Below, one piece after another: positions 1 to 8,808 of a DNA stretch of 64,000 bases; position 1 is the stretch's first letter, and each line of letters opens with the position of its first letter. The DNA is from Pelagimonas sp. (GTDB taxonomy: Bacteria; Pseudomonadota; Alphaproteobacteria; Rhodobacterales; Rhodobacteraceae), in the NCBI GenBank assembly GCA_025210265.1, contig JAOASD010000005.1, positions 124,001 through 188,000 on the forward strand, read 5' to 3'. The position numbers were made by a program, and so were the translations under genes. The notes below the pieces were generated by a model, which was not told the origin of the DNA, did no database searches, and saw nothing but the letters and a program-made list of their open reading frames with translations.

Positions 1-1
1 G

Positions 2-733
2 CTGGCGGCCATGGGGAGGGTGGCGATCTTTGCGGCCTCCGGGGTCAGCCATGTGCTGCGCCCGCCCTTTTACGGGCGCGAATTTCTGACGGCGCTGTTA
101 CAGATCGGCTGGCTGTCGCTGCCCGTGGTCGGGCTGACCGCGATTTTCACCGGCGGGGCGCTGGCGCTGCAGATCTATGCGGGCGGCGCGCGCTTCAACG
201 CCGAAGCGGTGGTGCCCCAGATCGTCGCCATTGGCATGGTGCGCGAATTGGGGCCGGTTCTGGTGGGGCTGATGATCGCGGCGCGGGTGACATCGTCGAT
301 TGCCGCAGAAATCGCCACGATGAAAGTGACCGAGCAGATCGACGCGCTGGTCACCCTATCGACCCATCCGATGAAATACCTCGCCGCGCCGCGCATTCTG
401 GCCGCGCTGTTGGTGGTGCCCGTGCTGGTGGGCGTGGGCGATGTGATCGGCATTCTGGGAGGTTACGTGGTGGCCACCGGGTCGCTGGGGTTCAACGCCG
501 CGGCCTATCTGAAAAACACGGTCGATTTCCTGGAACCGCTGGATGTGATTTCCTCGCTGATCAAAGGCGGCGTGTTCGGTGCCATCGCCGCGGTGATGGG
601 CTGCTATTTCGGAATGAATTCCGGGCGCGGCGCGCAGGGCGTGGGCCGGGCGACCAAATCCTCGGTCGAGGCGGCGGCGGTGCTGATCCTCGCGGCGAAT
701 TTCCTGCTGACCGGGGCGTTTTTCTCGCTATGA
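2..733 (+). CDS. mlaE: MlaE-family ABC transporter permease (5' end cut by window)
   Basis: Integral membrane permease of the Mla/MCE lipid-transport system, which moves phospholipids between the inner and outer membranes. The family signature MKVTEQIDAL lies in the middle of the protein, and hydrophobic segments typical of MlaE surround it. A methionine occurs at base 11, but the frame stays open to the window edge (Leu-Ala-Ala precede it). About 240 residues are visible against roughly 260 for the family, so the true start is probably upstream. The mlaF ATPase gene follows after 40 bp. The MCE substrate-binding protein MlaD is not in the window and may lie upstream. Confidence 0.9.
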   Translation: MAAMGRVAIFAASGVSHVLRPPFYGREFLTALLQIGWLSLPVVGLTAIFTGGALALQIYAGGARFNAEAVVPQIVAIGMVRELGPVLVGLMIAARVTSSIAAEIATMKVTEQIDALVTLSTHPMKYLAAPRILAALLVVPVLVGVGDVIGILGGYVVATGSLGFNAAAYLKNTVDFLEPLDVISSLIKGGVFGAIAAVMGCYFGMNSGRGAQGVGRATKSSVEAAAVLILAANFLLTGAFFSL

Positions 734-773
734 GCCCGCAGCGCGTGACAGAACAGGGCCCGGAGGGCACAAG

Positions 774-1520
774 ATGATCCAGCTCGACAAGGTGCATAAG
801 ACCTTTGGTGAAAACCGCGTGCTGCGCGGTGTGGACCTGACTATCGACAGCGGCACGTCGATGGTGATCATCGGCGGGTCGGGTACCGGGAAATCTGTGC
901 TGCTGAAATCCGTGCTGGGGCTTGTTACCCCCGTTTCCGGGCTGATCACGCTGGACGGGCAGGATGTCAGCAAAGCCGAGCGCGACGCCTTTCTGGCCCG
1001 GTTCGGCATGTTGTTTCAGGGCGCGGCGCTGTTTGACAGCCTGACGGTCTGGCAGAATGTCGCCTTTCGCCTGCTGCGCGGCAGTCTGAAACGCCCCAAA
1101 TCCGAAGCCCGCGACATCGCTATAGAAAAGCTGCGCCGGGTGGGGTTAAAACCCGATGTGGCGGATCGCTTCCCGGCGGAACTGTCCGGCGGGATGCAAA
1201 AGCGCGTCGGCCTGGCCCGCGCCATCGCCGCCGAGCCCGAGATCATCTTTTTTGACGAACCGACCACCGGGCTGGATCCGATCATGTCCGGGGTGATCAA
1301 CGATCTGATCCGCGAAATCGTGACCGAGATGGGCGCCACCGCCATGACCATCACCCATGACATGAGCAGCGTGCGCGCCATCGCGGACAATGTCGCCATG
1401 TTGCATGACGGGCTGATCCAATGGACCGGAGCAGTGGCGGATATGGATCACAGCGGCGATCCTTATCTGGATCAATTCATCGCGGGCCGCGCCACCGGCC
1501 CGATCGAGGCCGTGCGCTGA
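774..1520 (+). CDS. mlaF: MlaF-family ABC transporter ATP-binding protein
   Basis: Cytoplasmic ATPase that powers the MlaE permease. The 248-residue protein has Walker A GGSGTGKS (about residues 34-41), the signature LSGGMQKRVGLARA, Walker B with IIFFDEPTTGLDP, and the switch histidine in TITHD. These are classic for the MlaF/Ttg2A branch. The start ATG has a GGAGG-like stretch just upstream. Its stop codon overlaps the ATG of the next small membrane-protein gene (TGATG), which implies translational coupling. Confidence 0.92.
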   Translation: MIQLDKVHKTFGENRVLRGVDLTIDSGTSMVIIGGSGTGKSVLLKSVLGLVTPVSGLITLDGQDVSKAERDAFLARFGMLFQGAALFDSLTVWQNVAFRLLRGSLKRPKSEARDIAIEKLRRVGLKPDVADRFPAELSGGMQKRVGLARAIAAEPEIIFFDEPTTGLDPIMSGVINDLIREIVTEMGATAMTITHDMSSVRAIADNVAMLHDGLIQWTGAVADMDHSGDPYLDQFIAGRATGPIEAVR

Positions 1521-1900
1521 TGCTGTTCCAGCCCGATCCGGTTCTGGTGAACGTGCTTTATTTCAAAACCTATGCCTATCCGCTGCTGCTGGCGCTGCTG
1601 GCGGCGGCGCGGGTCGTCGTAGGCCCCGGACTGGCGCGCTGGCCTGCGCTGATTGCGCTGGCGCTGGCAAGCGGCGCGCTGTTCACGGCACTCGCCCCGG
1701 CGCTGGGTCAGGGCGACAGCGCGCTGTATCGACAGCTTGCCCGGATCACCGCCGGGGCAGGTAGCCTCACCGCGCTGATTGTCCCATCGGTGATCTTCCT
1801 GATCTCGTCCCTGATCCCGCGCGCCCGCTGGCGCTGGCTTGACTGGACGCATCTGGGGCTTTTTGTCAGCCTGCTGGGAATTTGGCACTGGTTTGGTTGA
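1520..1900 (+). CDS. Small four-helix membrane protein of unknown function
   Basis: A 126-residue hydrophobic protein whose ATG overlaps the mlaF stop. I see about four membrane-spanning stretches (near residues 15-33, 39-57, 78-97 and 107-124) and no recognisable domain. The same frame is open further upstream inside mlaF, but the overlap start is the natural one. Position in the mlaEF operon and just before a PqiA-like gene suggests an envelope or lipid-transport accessory role. That is inference from context only. Confidence 0.65.
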   Translation: MLFQPDPVLVNVLYFKTYAYPLLLALLAAARVVVGPGLARWPALIALALASGALFTALAPALGQGDSALYRQLARITAGAGSLTALIVPSVIFLISSLIPRARWRWLDWTHLGLFVSLLGIWHWFG

Positions 1901-1931
1901 TCTTGCCGCCCGCCCTGCCCATCTGCCCCTC

Positions 1932-2363
1932 ATGCGCTGGCTGAACCTTGCCCTGTTCCTGATATACCCGCTGTCCTGGTTCGCCCCTTTGATGCGCGCC
2001 GGGCTGCTGCCCTTTTTCGGCCTGTCCGAAATCAGCGTGATCTCGGGTCTGCAAAGCCTCTGGTCCAGCGACATCTTCCTTGCCCTTCTGGTCACGCTCT
2101 TCGCGCTGGTGGCGCCGATGCTGAAAACCGGCGGGCTGGCGCTGATCCAGTTCGGCTGGCTGGATCGCCGCGCCCTTGGCCCGGTCAACCTGCTGGGCAA
2201 GCTCGCCATGGCGGATATTTTCCTGATCGCGGTCTATATCACTCTGGCCAAGGGGATCGGCGCAGGCCGGATCGAGAGTGCCTGGGGGCTGTATCTGTTC
2301 AGCGCCTGCATTCTGACCTCAATCGCGCTTGGCATGATCGAAAGCCGTCGGGCCACCGCCTGA
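1932..2363 (+). CDS. Paraquat-inducible protein A (PqiA)-like membrane protein
   Basis: A 143-residue membrane protein resembling one PqiA domain. The stretch LLGKLAMADIFLIAVYITLAK matches the PqiA pattern of a W/L-rich helix followed by M-D-hydrophobic, and further helices flank it. PqiA proteins work with MCE proteins in envelope lipid transport, which suits the neighbouring mlaEF genes. The start is uncertain. ATG at 1932 begins the first hydrophobic helix. A TTG at 1893 and an ATG at 1839 are in frame but overlap the previous gene, and none has a clear Shine-Dalgarno sequence. Confidence 0.65.
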   Translation: MRWLNLALFLIYPLSWFAPLMRAGLLPFFGLSEISVISGLQSLWSSDIFLALLVTLFALVAPMLKTGGLALIQFGWLDRRALGPVNLLGKLAMADIFLIAVYITLAKGIGAGRIESAWGLYLFSACILTSIALGMIESRRATA

Positions 2364-2429
2364 AACGGGATTGGCCGCGCGCGGTTTCACAGGCATAAAG
2401 GCGCAAAACAGCCCGAGCAGGTATCCCAC

Positions 2430-3794
2430 ATGGCCAAAGCCCCCCTGAATTTCATCTGCCAGTCCTGCGGGGCCAGTTTTTCGAAATGGTCGGGGCGCTG
2501 CGATGGCTGCGGCGAATGGAACACCATTATCGAGGAAAAGCCCCTGTCCACCGGGCCGGGCAAGAAAGGCATCAAGGCGCGCGGCAAAGGCATGGTGCTG
2601 ACCGATCTTGCCACCAAAGAAGCCCCGCCCCCGCGCACCGCCAGCGGGCTGGAAGAGCTGGACCGCGTGCTGGGCGGTGGCCTTGTACCCGCCAGCGCGG
2701 TGCTGGTGGGCGGCGATCCCGGCATCGGCAAATCCACGCTTTTGCTGCAGGCGGCGGCGTCTTTTGCCCGTTCCGGCCTCAAGGTCATCTATGTCAGCGG
2801 CGAAGAGGCGAGCGCCCAGGTCCGGCTGCGCGCCCAGCGCCTGGGGCTGGAGGGGGCGTCGGTGCAACTGGCCGCCGAAACCAGCCTGCGCGACATCCTC
2901 ACCACACTGGACGAGGAACGCCCGGACCTGGCCATTGTCGATTCGATCCAGACCATGTGGTCGGACACCGTGGACAGCGCGCCCGGATCGGTCAGCCAGG
3001 TCCGCGCCGCCGCGCATGAGCTGACCACCTTTGCCAAAAGCCGCGGCAGCGCGGTGATCATGGTCGGCCATGTCACCAAGGAAGGCCAGATCGCCGGCCC
3101 CCGCGTGGTCGAACATATGGTCGACACGGTGCTCTATTTCGAAGGCGAGCGCGGCCATCAGTTCCGCATCCTGCGCAGCGTGAAAAACCGCTTTGGCCCC
3201 GCCGACGAGATCGGCGTGTTCGAAATGACCGGCGCGGGGCTGTCCGAGGTCGCCAACCCCTCGGCCCTGTTCCTGTCCGAACGCGGCAAACCGGCACCGG
3301 GATCGGTGGTGTTTTCCGGCATCGAGGGCACACGCCCGGTGCTGGTCGAGCTGCAGGCGCTGGTCGCCCCCTCGCCGCATTCACAGCCGCGCCGCTCGGT
3401 CGTGGGCTGGGATGGGTCGCGTCTGGCGATGATCCTCGCGGTGCTCGAATCGCGCTGTGGCATCCCCTTTGCCGGGCTGGATGTCTATCTGAACGTGGCG
3501 GGTGGCATGAAAATCAGCGAACCCGCCGCCGATCTGGCTGTCGCTGCCGCGCTGCTTTCGGCGCGCGAAGACGCAGCCCTGCCGCCCGAAACCGTGGTTT
3601 TCGGCGAAATCAGCCTGTCCGGCGCGTTACGCCCGGTCGGCCAGAGTGAAAACAGGTTGAAAGAAGCGCAAAAACTTGGTTTCTCCACGGCGATCCTGCC
3701 AACGGGGGGCAAGGCCGGGTCGACCGGTGGCATGACGCTGACCCGCATGGGGGATCTGGCGTCTTTCGTCGGCGAAGTGTTCGGCGCGGGCTGA
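2430..3794 (+). CDS. radA: DNA repair protein RadA
   Basis: RecA-like ATPase that promotes branch migration during recombinational repair. The 454-residue protein shows the expected order: N-terminal zinc finger (Cys10, 13, 24, 27), Walker A GGDPGIGKST (94-103), the RadA-specific KNRFG motif, and a C-terminal Lon-protease-like domain without protease function. Length is normal for the family. The ATG at 2430 begins the conserved MAKAPLNFICQSCG start. A cvpA-type gene follows 67 bp downstream in the same direction. Confidence 0.96.
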   Translation: MAKAPLNFICQSCGASFSKWSGRCDGCGEWNTIIEEKPLSTGPGKKGIKARGKGMVLTDLATKEAPPPRTASGLEELDRVLGGGLVPASAVLVGGDPGIGKSTLLLQAAASFARSGLKVIYVSGEEASAQVRLRAQRLGLEGASVQLAAETSLRDILTTLDEERPDLAIVDSIQTMWSDTVDSAPGSVSQVRAAAHELTTFAKSRGSAVIMVGHVTKEGQIAGPRVVEHMVDTVLYFEGERGHQFRILRSVKNRFGPADEIGVFEMTGAGLSEVANPSALFLSERGKPAPGSVVFSGIEGTRPVLVELQALVAPSPHSQPRRSVVGWDGSRLAMILAVLESRCGIPFAGLDVYLNVAGGMKISEPAADLAVAAALLSAREDAALPPETVVFGEISLSGALRPVGQSENRLKEAQKLGFSTAILPTGGKAGSTGGMTLTRMGDLASFVGEVFGAG

Positions 3795-3861
3795 CCCGCG
3801 CGGGTGATCAGGACAGGCAAACGCGCAAAAAGCGCGGCCAGGGACAGCGAAGGGACATCAG

Positions 3862-4431
3862 ATGGAAGGCTTTACAGTGGTCGACGGCGCGGTTGCCGTC
3901 ATCATCGTGCTCTCGGCGCTTTTGGCCTATTCGCGCGGATTGGTGCGCGAGGCGATGGCCATTGCCGGCTGGGTGGCTGCGGCGATTCTGTCCTTTATCT
4001 TTGCCCCGCAGGCTCAGCCGCTGGTCAAGGAAGTCCCCGTTGTGGGCGAATTCCTGTCTGACAGCTGTGAATTGTCGATCATCGCGGCCTTTGCGGCGGT
4101 GTTCACCGTGGCGCTGGTTGTGACATCGCTGTTCACGCCGCTGTTTTCTTCGCTGATCCAACGCTCGGCCCTTGGGGGGCTGGATCAGGCGCTGGGGTTT
4201 TTCTTTGGCGTGGCGCGCGGTGTGCTGCTGGTGGCGATCGGGTTCTTTGTTTATGCCACCGTGATCACCGCGCAGGACATTCCCATGGTGGATGATTCAC
4301 GCAGCGCGGCGGTGTTCTCGCGCTTTACCGACCGGATCGAAGAGCAAAACCCCGAGCAGGCGCTGGGGTGGATCACCGCACAATATGAACAGCTGGTTGG
4401 GGCCTGTGATGCCCCAGCAACCGGCAACTGA
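3862..4431 (+). CDS. CvpA family membrane protein
   Basis: A 189-residue protein with the CvpA architecture: an N-terminal helix with the DGAVAVIIVLSALLAYSRG motif, the conserved GLVREA segment, further helices, and a short hydrophilic tail. The E. coli family member is linked to colicin V production and is often encoded next to purF. Here purF lies two genes away at 6050. The gene is followed by a palindrome (4446-4467) that probably ends transcription. Confidence 0.85.
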   Translation: MEGFTVVDGAVAVIIVLSALLAYSRGLVREAMAIAGWVAAAILSFIFAPQAQPLVKEVPVVGEFLSDSCELSIIAAFAAVFTVALVVTSLFTPLFSSLIQRSALGGLDQALGFFFGVARGVLLVAIGFFVYATVITAQDIPMVDDSRSAAVFSRFTDRIEEQNPEQALGWITAQYEQLVGACDAPATGN

Positions 4432-4445
4432 TCGCAGGGGACGCG

Positions 4446-4467
4446 CAAATTTCCTGAGGGAAATTTG
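4446..4467 (+). terminator. Hairpin after the cvpA-like gene
   Basis: Perfect 9-bp inverted repeat CAAATTTCC / GGAAATTTG with a four-base TGAG loop, 14 bp after the cvpA stop. It lacks a long T tract, so it may be an mRNA 3'-end stabiliser rather than a strict intrinsic terminator. It belongs to a group of look-alike hairpins in this window. Confidence 0.5.
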
Positions 4468-4503
4468 TGATCCGCCCGCGCAGTCTGTCCCGGCATCATG
4501 TCC

Positions 4504-4532
4504 GGCAAAATTTTCCTGGGAAAACTTATGCC
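4504..4532 (-). terminator. Hairpin overlapping the chemoreceptor stop codon
   Basis: Imperfect inverted repeat around GGCAAAATTTTCC-TG-GGAAAACTTATGCC. Read on the minus strand it forms a stem followed by TTTT, directly after and partly including the TAA stop (4526-4528) of the leftward chemoreceptor gene. It is consistent with a weak intrinsic terminator. Confidence 0.45.
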
Positions 4533-5887
4533 GTCTCTCTGCGTTGGGCTGCCCCGTCGGGCGCTGCAACAGCGAATTGCCCCAGCATCGTTCGGATCTC
4601 ACCCGTCACATCCTGCAGGCGTTCTGACGCCTCAGAGCTCAGCCGCGCCTGAGACTCCGTGCGTTTCACGGTTTCATCCAGGCCGGACAGGATGTCGTCA
4701 ATCGTCGTGCTGGCCCCGGTCAGGGCCGTGACCTGGCCACTGGCGATATCGGCCACGCCGCCAATGCCACCTGCGGCCCCGTCCAGTTCACCGACCAGAT
4801 CCTGCAGGCAGTGGTCCCCCTGCTCGACCCCGCTGACCACGGCGCTGACCTGATCGGTCAGGCCCGCGATATGTTCCGCGATTTCGCGAGAGGCCTCTGC
4901 CGCGCGCTGTGCCAGCCCGCGAATCTCGGCTGCCACAACAGAAAACCCGGCCCCTGCGGGACCAGCGCGGGCGGCTTCGATCCCGGCATTCAGCGCCAAC
5001 AGAGATGTTTGAAAGGACACGCTGTCAATCAGCCTGTTCACCTCGACCATGCGCGAGGCCTGGTCATGCATGGCCTGTGCAGCACGCGCGGCCTGCGCCA
5101 TTTCGGCACTGCCGGTCCGCGCCATATCCAGCCCTTTTTGCAGATCGGCCTGGTTGCTGCGGATGTTTTCGGCCAGTTGTGTCAATGTCTCACCGGCAAA
5201 GCGCACGGTCTCGGTCGCGTCTTGGCAGCCCTCAATCGAGCGCCGGGTCGCATCGGCGCTGTGACGTGTGCGCAGGACGGATTCGCGCGCGTCATCATTC
5301 AGGTAATCCAGTGTCGACAGCGTGCGCCCGAATGCGGTTTCCAGCGCCGCCAGTGCCGAATTGAAGGTCTGTGCGATCTGTGATGCATCCGCATCCTGTG
5401 CGACCCCATCAGGCAGGGTGATCCGCGTGTCCAGACGCCCCTCGCCCAGAATGCGCAGTGCCTCGCGCAGGTGATCCGCGGATGTCTTGCGCGCGGTCGC
5501 ATCGCGCGCAAGCAACATGATCCGGCGACATCTGCCATCTTCGTCATAAACAGGTGCGAAATTGGCAAACAGCCAGAGTTCCCTGTGATCCGCCGTCAAA
5601 ACCGGCACCAGACCGGAATAATCCTGCCCCGCACCGACAATCTGCCACAGGTCCGCCCCCGGCGCATCCCGACCGCCGCGCAGTTGCAGCACCGGCTGAT
5701 CGCGCCCGGTCAGCTCTGCCAGCGCATAGCCCGTCAGCTCCAGAAAATTGTCATTGGCCCAGTTGATCAGCCCCTGCGGGTCAAATTCCACCCGCGCCAT
5801 ACTGCTGTCGATCATCCGCATGATCGCGGCAAAATTCTGCGGTCCGTCCCGCATAGGTTGTTTTTGTGCTGATTTGCGACCGAACAT
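4526..5887 (-). CDS. Soluble PAS-domain methyl-accepting chemotaxis protein
   Basis: A 453-residue chemoreceptor with no transmembrane helix. Residues about 20-130 form a PAS domain ([19 protein letters not shown], then a C-terminal PAC part). A linker and a methyl-accepting signalling domain follow, with the hairpin-tip sequence [17 protein letters not shown]. The protein should therefore sense an intracellular signal and control the CheA kinase, as Aer- or BdlA-like cytoplasmic receptors do. It is a single gene transcribed opposite to its neighbours, with no che genes nearby. The ligand cannot be read from the sequence. Confidence 0.9.
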   Translation of the reverse strand: MFGRKSAQKQPMRDGPQNFAAIMRMIDSSMARVEFDPQGLINWANDNFLELTGYALAELTGRDQPVLQLRGGRDAPGADLWQIVGAGQDYSGLVPVLTADHRELWLFANFAPVYDEDGRCRRIMLLARDATARKTSADHLREALRILGEGRLDTRITLPDGVAQDADASQIAQTFNSALAALETAFGRTLSTLDYLNDDARESVLRTRHSADATRRSIEGCQDATETVRFAGETLTQLAENIRSNQADLQKGLDMARTGSAEMAQAARAAQAMHDQASRMVEVNRLIDSVSFQTSLLALNAGIEAARAGPAGAGFSVVAAEIRGLAQRAAEASREIAEHIAGLTDQVSAVVSGVEQGDHCLQDLVGELDGAAGGIGGVADIASGQVTALTGASTTIDDILSGLDETVKRTESQARLSSEASERLQDVTGEIRTMLGQFAVAAPDGAAQRRETA

Positions 5888-6049
5888 GGCACCCTCATTC
5901 CTCTACCGAGGCCAGTGTTAAGGCCAATTCCTTGCCAAGTGGTTGTGATCGGACAACGCATCGCAAAAGGAATGTGATCGTTTCGTGACATACGCCGCGC
6001 CAGCCTTTATGTGAAAGCCAAGCCAAACTGACAGGATTCGGAGCCGCCC

Positions 6050-7525
6050 TTGTCCGAGCTGAAACAGCCACCCGCCCATCCCTTTGACGACGACAAACTA
6101 AAGGAGGAGTGCGGGATCTTCGGCGTCGTCGGCGTTGCCGATGCTGCCAACTTTGTGGCCCTTGGCCTTCATGCGCTGCAGCATCGCGGCCAGGAGGCGG
6201 GCGGGATCGTTGCCCATCACCCCGAAAGCGGGTTCAACTCTGCGCGCCGCTTTGGCTATGTGCGTGATAATTTCACCAAGCAGTCACTGATGGAAACCCT
6301 GCCCGGAGCCCTGTCTATCGGACATGTGCGCTATTCCACCGCCGGGTCCAAAGGGCAGACGGCGATCCGCGACGTCCAGCCCTTCTTTGGGGAATTTTCC
6401 ATGGGCGGTGCTGCCATTGCCCATAACGGCAATATCACCAATGCCGACGCCCTGCGCCGCGAACTGATCGAGCGCGGCTCGATCTTTCAAAGCAGTTCGG
6501 ACAGTGAATGCATCATTCACCTGATGGCGCGGTCCCTGCAACGCGACATTCCCAGCCGGGTCGAAGACGCCCTGCGCCGGGTCGAAGGGGCGTTTTCCGT
6601 GGTCGCCATGACCCGGACCAAACTGATCGGTGTGCGCGATCCGCTGGGTGTGCGTCCGCTGGTGCTGGGCAAGGTCGGCGACAATGGTTGGGCGCTGAGC
6701 TCGGAAACCTGTGCGCTGGACATCATCGGTGCCGAATTTGTCCGCGAAATCGAGCCCGGCGAAATGGTGGTGATCACCGCGGAAAACGGTGTCGAAAGCC
6801 ACCACCCGTTCCGCCCGGCCCAATCGCGATTCTGCATCTTTGAACATGTCTATTTCTCGCGCCCGGACAGCATCATCAGCGGCCAGTCGGTCTATGAAAC
6901 CCGTCGTCAGATCGGGGTGGAGCTGGCCCGTGAATCCGCGGTCGAGGCCGATCTGGTCTGCCCCGTGCCCGACAGCGGCACCCCCGCTGCCATCGGATTT
7001 GCCGCTGAGTCCGGCATTCCCTTTGGCCTGGGCATCACCCGCAACCAATATATGGGCCGGACCTTCATCGAACCCACCGAGCAGATCCGCAACATGGGTG
7101 TGCGCCTGAAACTGAACGTGAACCGCGCCCTGATCCGGGACAAACGCGTGGTGCTGGTGGATGATTCCGTTGTGCGCGGCACCACCTCGCGCAAGATCAA
7201 GGAAATGATCCTGGATGCCGGTGCCAAAGAGGTGCATTTCCGCATTGCATCGCCCCCCACCGCCTGGCCCTGCTTCTACGGGGTCGACACGCCCGAGCGC
7301 GAAAAGCTGTTGGCCGCGACCATGTCCGAAGAACAGATGCGCGATCATCTGGGCGTGGATTCGCTAAAATTCATCTCGCTGGATGGGCTGTACCGCGCCG
7401 TGGGCGAGGCCGAGGGCCGCAACGCCGCCTGCCCGCAATATTGCGATGCCTGTTTCTCGGGCGAATATCCGGTGGAACCGGCGGATATGCTGCAGAAAGG
7501 CTTTAAGATGAAGGCGGCCGAGTGA
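6050..7525 (+). CDS. purF: Amidophosphoribosyltransferase PurF (TTG start)
   Basis: Catalyses the first committed step of purine synthesis, PRPP plus glutamine to phosphoribosylamine. The 491-residue protein has an N-terminal glutamine amidotransferase domain whose nucleophile Cys21 (EECGIFGV) must be exposed by removal of a 20-residue propeptide, and a PRPP-binding phosphoribosyltransferase domain with VVLVDDSVVRGTTS near residue 366. The start is TTG at 6050, with CGGAG upstream. No ATG fits the short propeptide. The stop overlaps the GTG of the following gene. Confidence 0.96.
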   Translation: MSELKQPPAHPFDDDKLKEECGIFGVVGVADAANFVALGLHALQHRGQEAGGIVAHHPESGFNSARRFGYVRDNFTKQSLMETLPGALSIGHVRYSTAGSKGQTAIRDVQPFFGEFSMGGAAIAHNGNITNADALRRELIERGSIFQSSSDSECIIHLMARSLQRDIPSRVEDALRRVEGAFSVVAMTRTKLIGVRDPLGVRPLVLGKVGDNGWALSSETCALDIIGAEFVREIEPGEMVVITAENGVESHHPFRPAQSRFCIFEHVYFSRPDSIISGQSVYETRRQIGVELARESAVEADLVCPVPDSGTPAAIGFAAESGIPFGLGITRNQYMGRTFIEPTEQIRNMGVRLKLNVNRALIRDKRVVLVDDSVVRGTTSRKIKEMILDAGAKEVHFRIASPPTAWPCFYGVDTPEREKLLAATMSEEQMRDHLGVDSLKFISLDGLYRAVGEAEGRNAACPQYCDACFSGEYPVEPADMLQKGFKMKAAE

Positions 7526-8091
7526 GCCTTCTGGCGCTGGATGCCCGCTGGCGGCGTCTGCATGATGAAAACCGGACCTGCCCCTGCTGCGGCATGGGCT
7601 TCTCCAGGATTTTCGACATTGGCTTTGATCATCCGGTGATGTGGCCGCATGGCGCGCGCGAAAATGCGACCAATGTGGTTAATGGCGACGACATCCTGAC
7701 TGCCGATCTGTGCCGGCTGGGCGAAGACAGGTTCATCCGCTGCACCCTGCCCCTGGCGATCCGGGGCAGCGACGAGCAGTTCCAGTTCGGTGTCTGGGGA
7801 TCCATCCAGCCCGACAAAATCCACGACTATATCGACGCCTCGGAACAGAACGATCCGTCCCTGTTTCAGGGCGGTTTTTCCTGGCTGTGCAATGAGCTGC
7901 CGCTGTTTGACAGCGCAGAGCCGATCGCCTGCGACATGCGCCCGGACCCCGATCCCAGACTGCGCCCCGCGCTGTTTGCACAGGACGGCCCGCTGGCCGA
8001 AGCGCAGGAAAACGGCATCAGCTTTGACATGCTTTTGGACATTTACGCCGCCTGCGGACAGGATATCCGCCCGCATCTGGCGCAGGATTGA
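7522..8091 (+). CDS. DUF2199 domain protein (GTG start)
   Basis: A 189-residue soluble protein of unknown function. An N-terminal zinc-ribbon-like CPCCGMGFS (Cys20, 22, 23) and the later pattern of acidic and tryptophan residues (FSWLCNELPLFDSAEPIACDMRPDPD) match the DUF2199 family as I remember it. The GTG start overlaps the purF stop by four bases, so the gene is probably translated with purF, though no purine-related function is known to me. The alternative label is simply conserved hypothetical. Confidence 0.75.
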   Translation: MSLLALDARWRRLHDENRTCPCCGMGFSRIFDIGFDHPVMWPHGARENATNVVNGDDILTADLCRLGEDRFIRCTLPLAIRGSDEQFQFGVWGSIQPDKIHDYIDASEQNDPSLFQGGFSWLCNELPLFDSAEPIACDMRPDPDPRLRPALFAQDGPLAEAQENGISFDMLLDIYAACGQDIRPHLAQD

Positions 8092-8208
8092 AACATTCCT
8101 CACGGCCCCGCCGCTGTTAATCACATGAAAGCGAAAGGGGTTACGCAGCGGCCCGTCAGACGCCATCTTGAGTGCAACACAGCAACACGCACATCAGGAG
8201 CCACGATC

Positions 8209-8670
8209 ATGCCGACCCTTTCCCGCCGTCACCTGCTGGGCCTTGGCCTCGCCGCCCCCGCCCTGCTGCTGGCCACCAAACCCGCCCTGGCGCGCGAACC
8301 CGAAACCTATAATGAGGGCGGCATCGCCATCGACGGGTCGGACGCTGTGGCCTATTTCGACAAAAAAGGCCCGGTCAAAGGCAAAGCCGCCCATAGCGTT
8401 GACTGGAACGGCGCGACCTGGCGCTTTGCCAGCGCGGAAAACGCCGCCAAGTTCCAGGCCAATCCCACCGCCTATGCGCCGGTCTTTGGCGGGTATTGCG
8501 CCTACGCCGCCTCGCTGGGCTATCTGGCCCCGACCCAGCCCGAAGCCTGGACGATCTATGAGGGCAAACTGTACCTGAATGCCAATCTGCGCGCCCGCGA
8601 GCTGTGGCTGAAAGACGTGCCCGGCAATATCGCCAAGGGGCTGAACAACTGGCCCGGCATCCTCGGCTGA
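8209..8670 (+). CDS. Exported YHS domain protein with twin-arginine-like signal
   Basis: A 153-residue protein. The N-terminus MPTLSRRHLLGLGLAAPALL has a twin-arginine motif and a hydrophobic stretch ending in ALA, so export by the Tat system (tatABC is at 13.2-14.9 kb) or Sec is likely. The mature part is a YHS domain (DAVAYFDKKGPVKG ... FGGYCAYAASLG), a fold often linked to metal binding, with a conserved Cys in GGYC. ATG at 8209 has an AGGAG eight bases upstream. A longer in-frame start at 8125 would bury the signal peptide and is less likely. Confidence 0.85.
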   Translation: MPTLSRRHLLGLGLAAPALLLATKPALAREPETYNEGGIAIDGSDAVAYFDKKGPVKGKAAHSVDWNGATWRFASAENAAKFQANPTAYAPVFGGYCAYAASLGYLAPTQPEAWTIYEGKLYLNANLRARELWLKDVPGNIAKGLNNWPGILG

Positions 8671-8701
8671 TCCCTCCCTCAGTCGATCAATGGCCCCGTG
8701 C

Positions 8702-8745
8702 GGTTTCCTCCCCCGCGCGGGGTTTCTTCTTGGCGAAAATACTCA
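8702..8745 (-). repeat. GTATTTT/AAGAAG repeat, copy A
   Basis: Read on the minus strand it is TGAGTATTTTCGCCAAGAAG, then AAAC and a GC-rich palindrome (CCCCGCGCGGGG). It is the inverted partner of copy B at 9476, and the two bracket the SDR gene between them. Five copies of this family occur in the window. Confidence 0.8.
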
Positions 8746-8808
8746 CAATGCTTGGCTGCGACACGCGCCCCGCTTGACCTTGGCGCGCAACCGATCCAAA
8801 CCCGGCAC

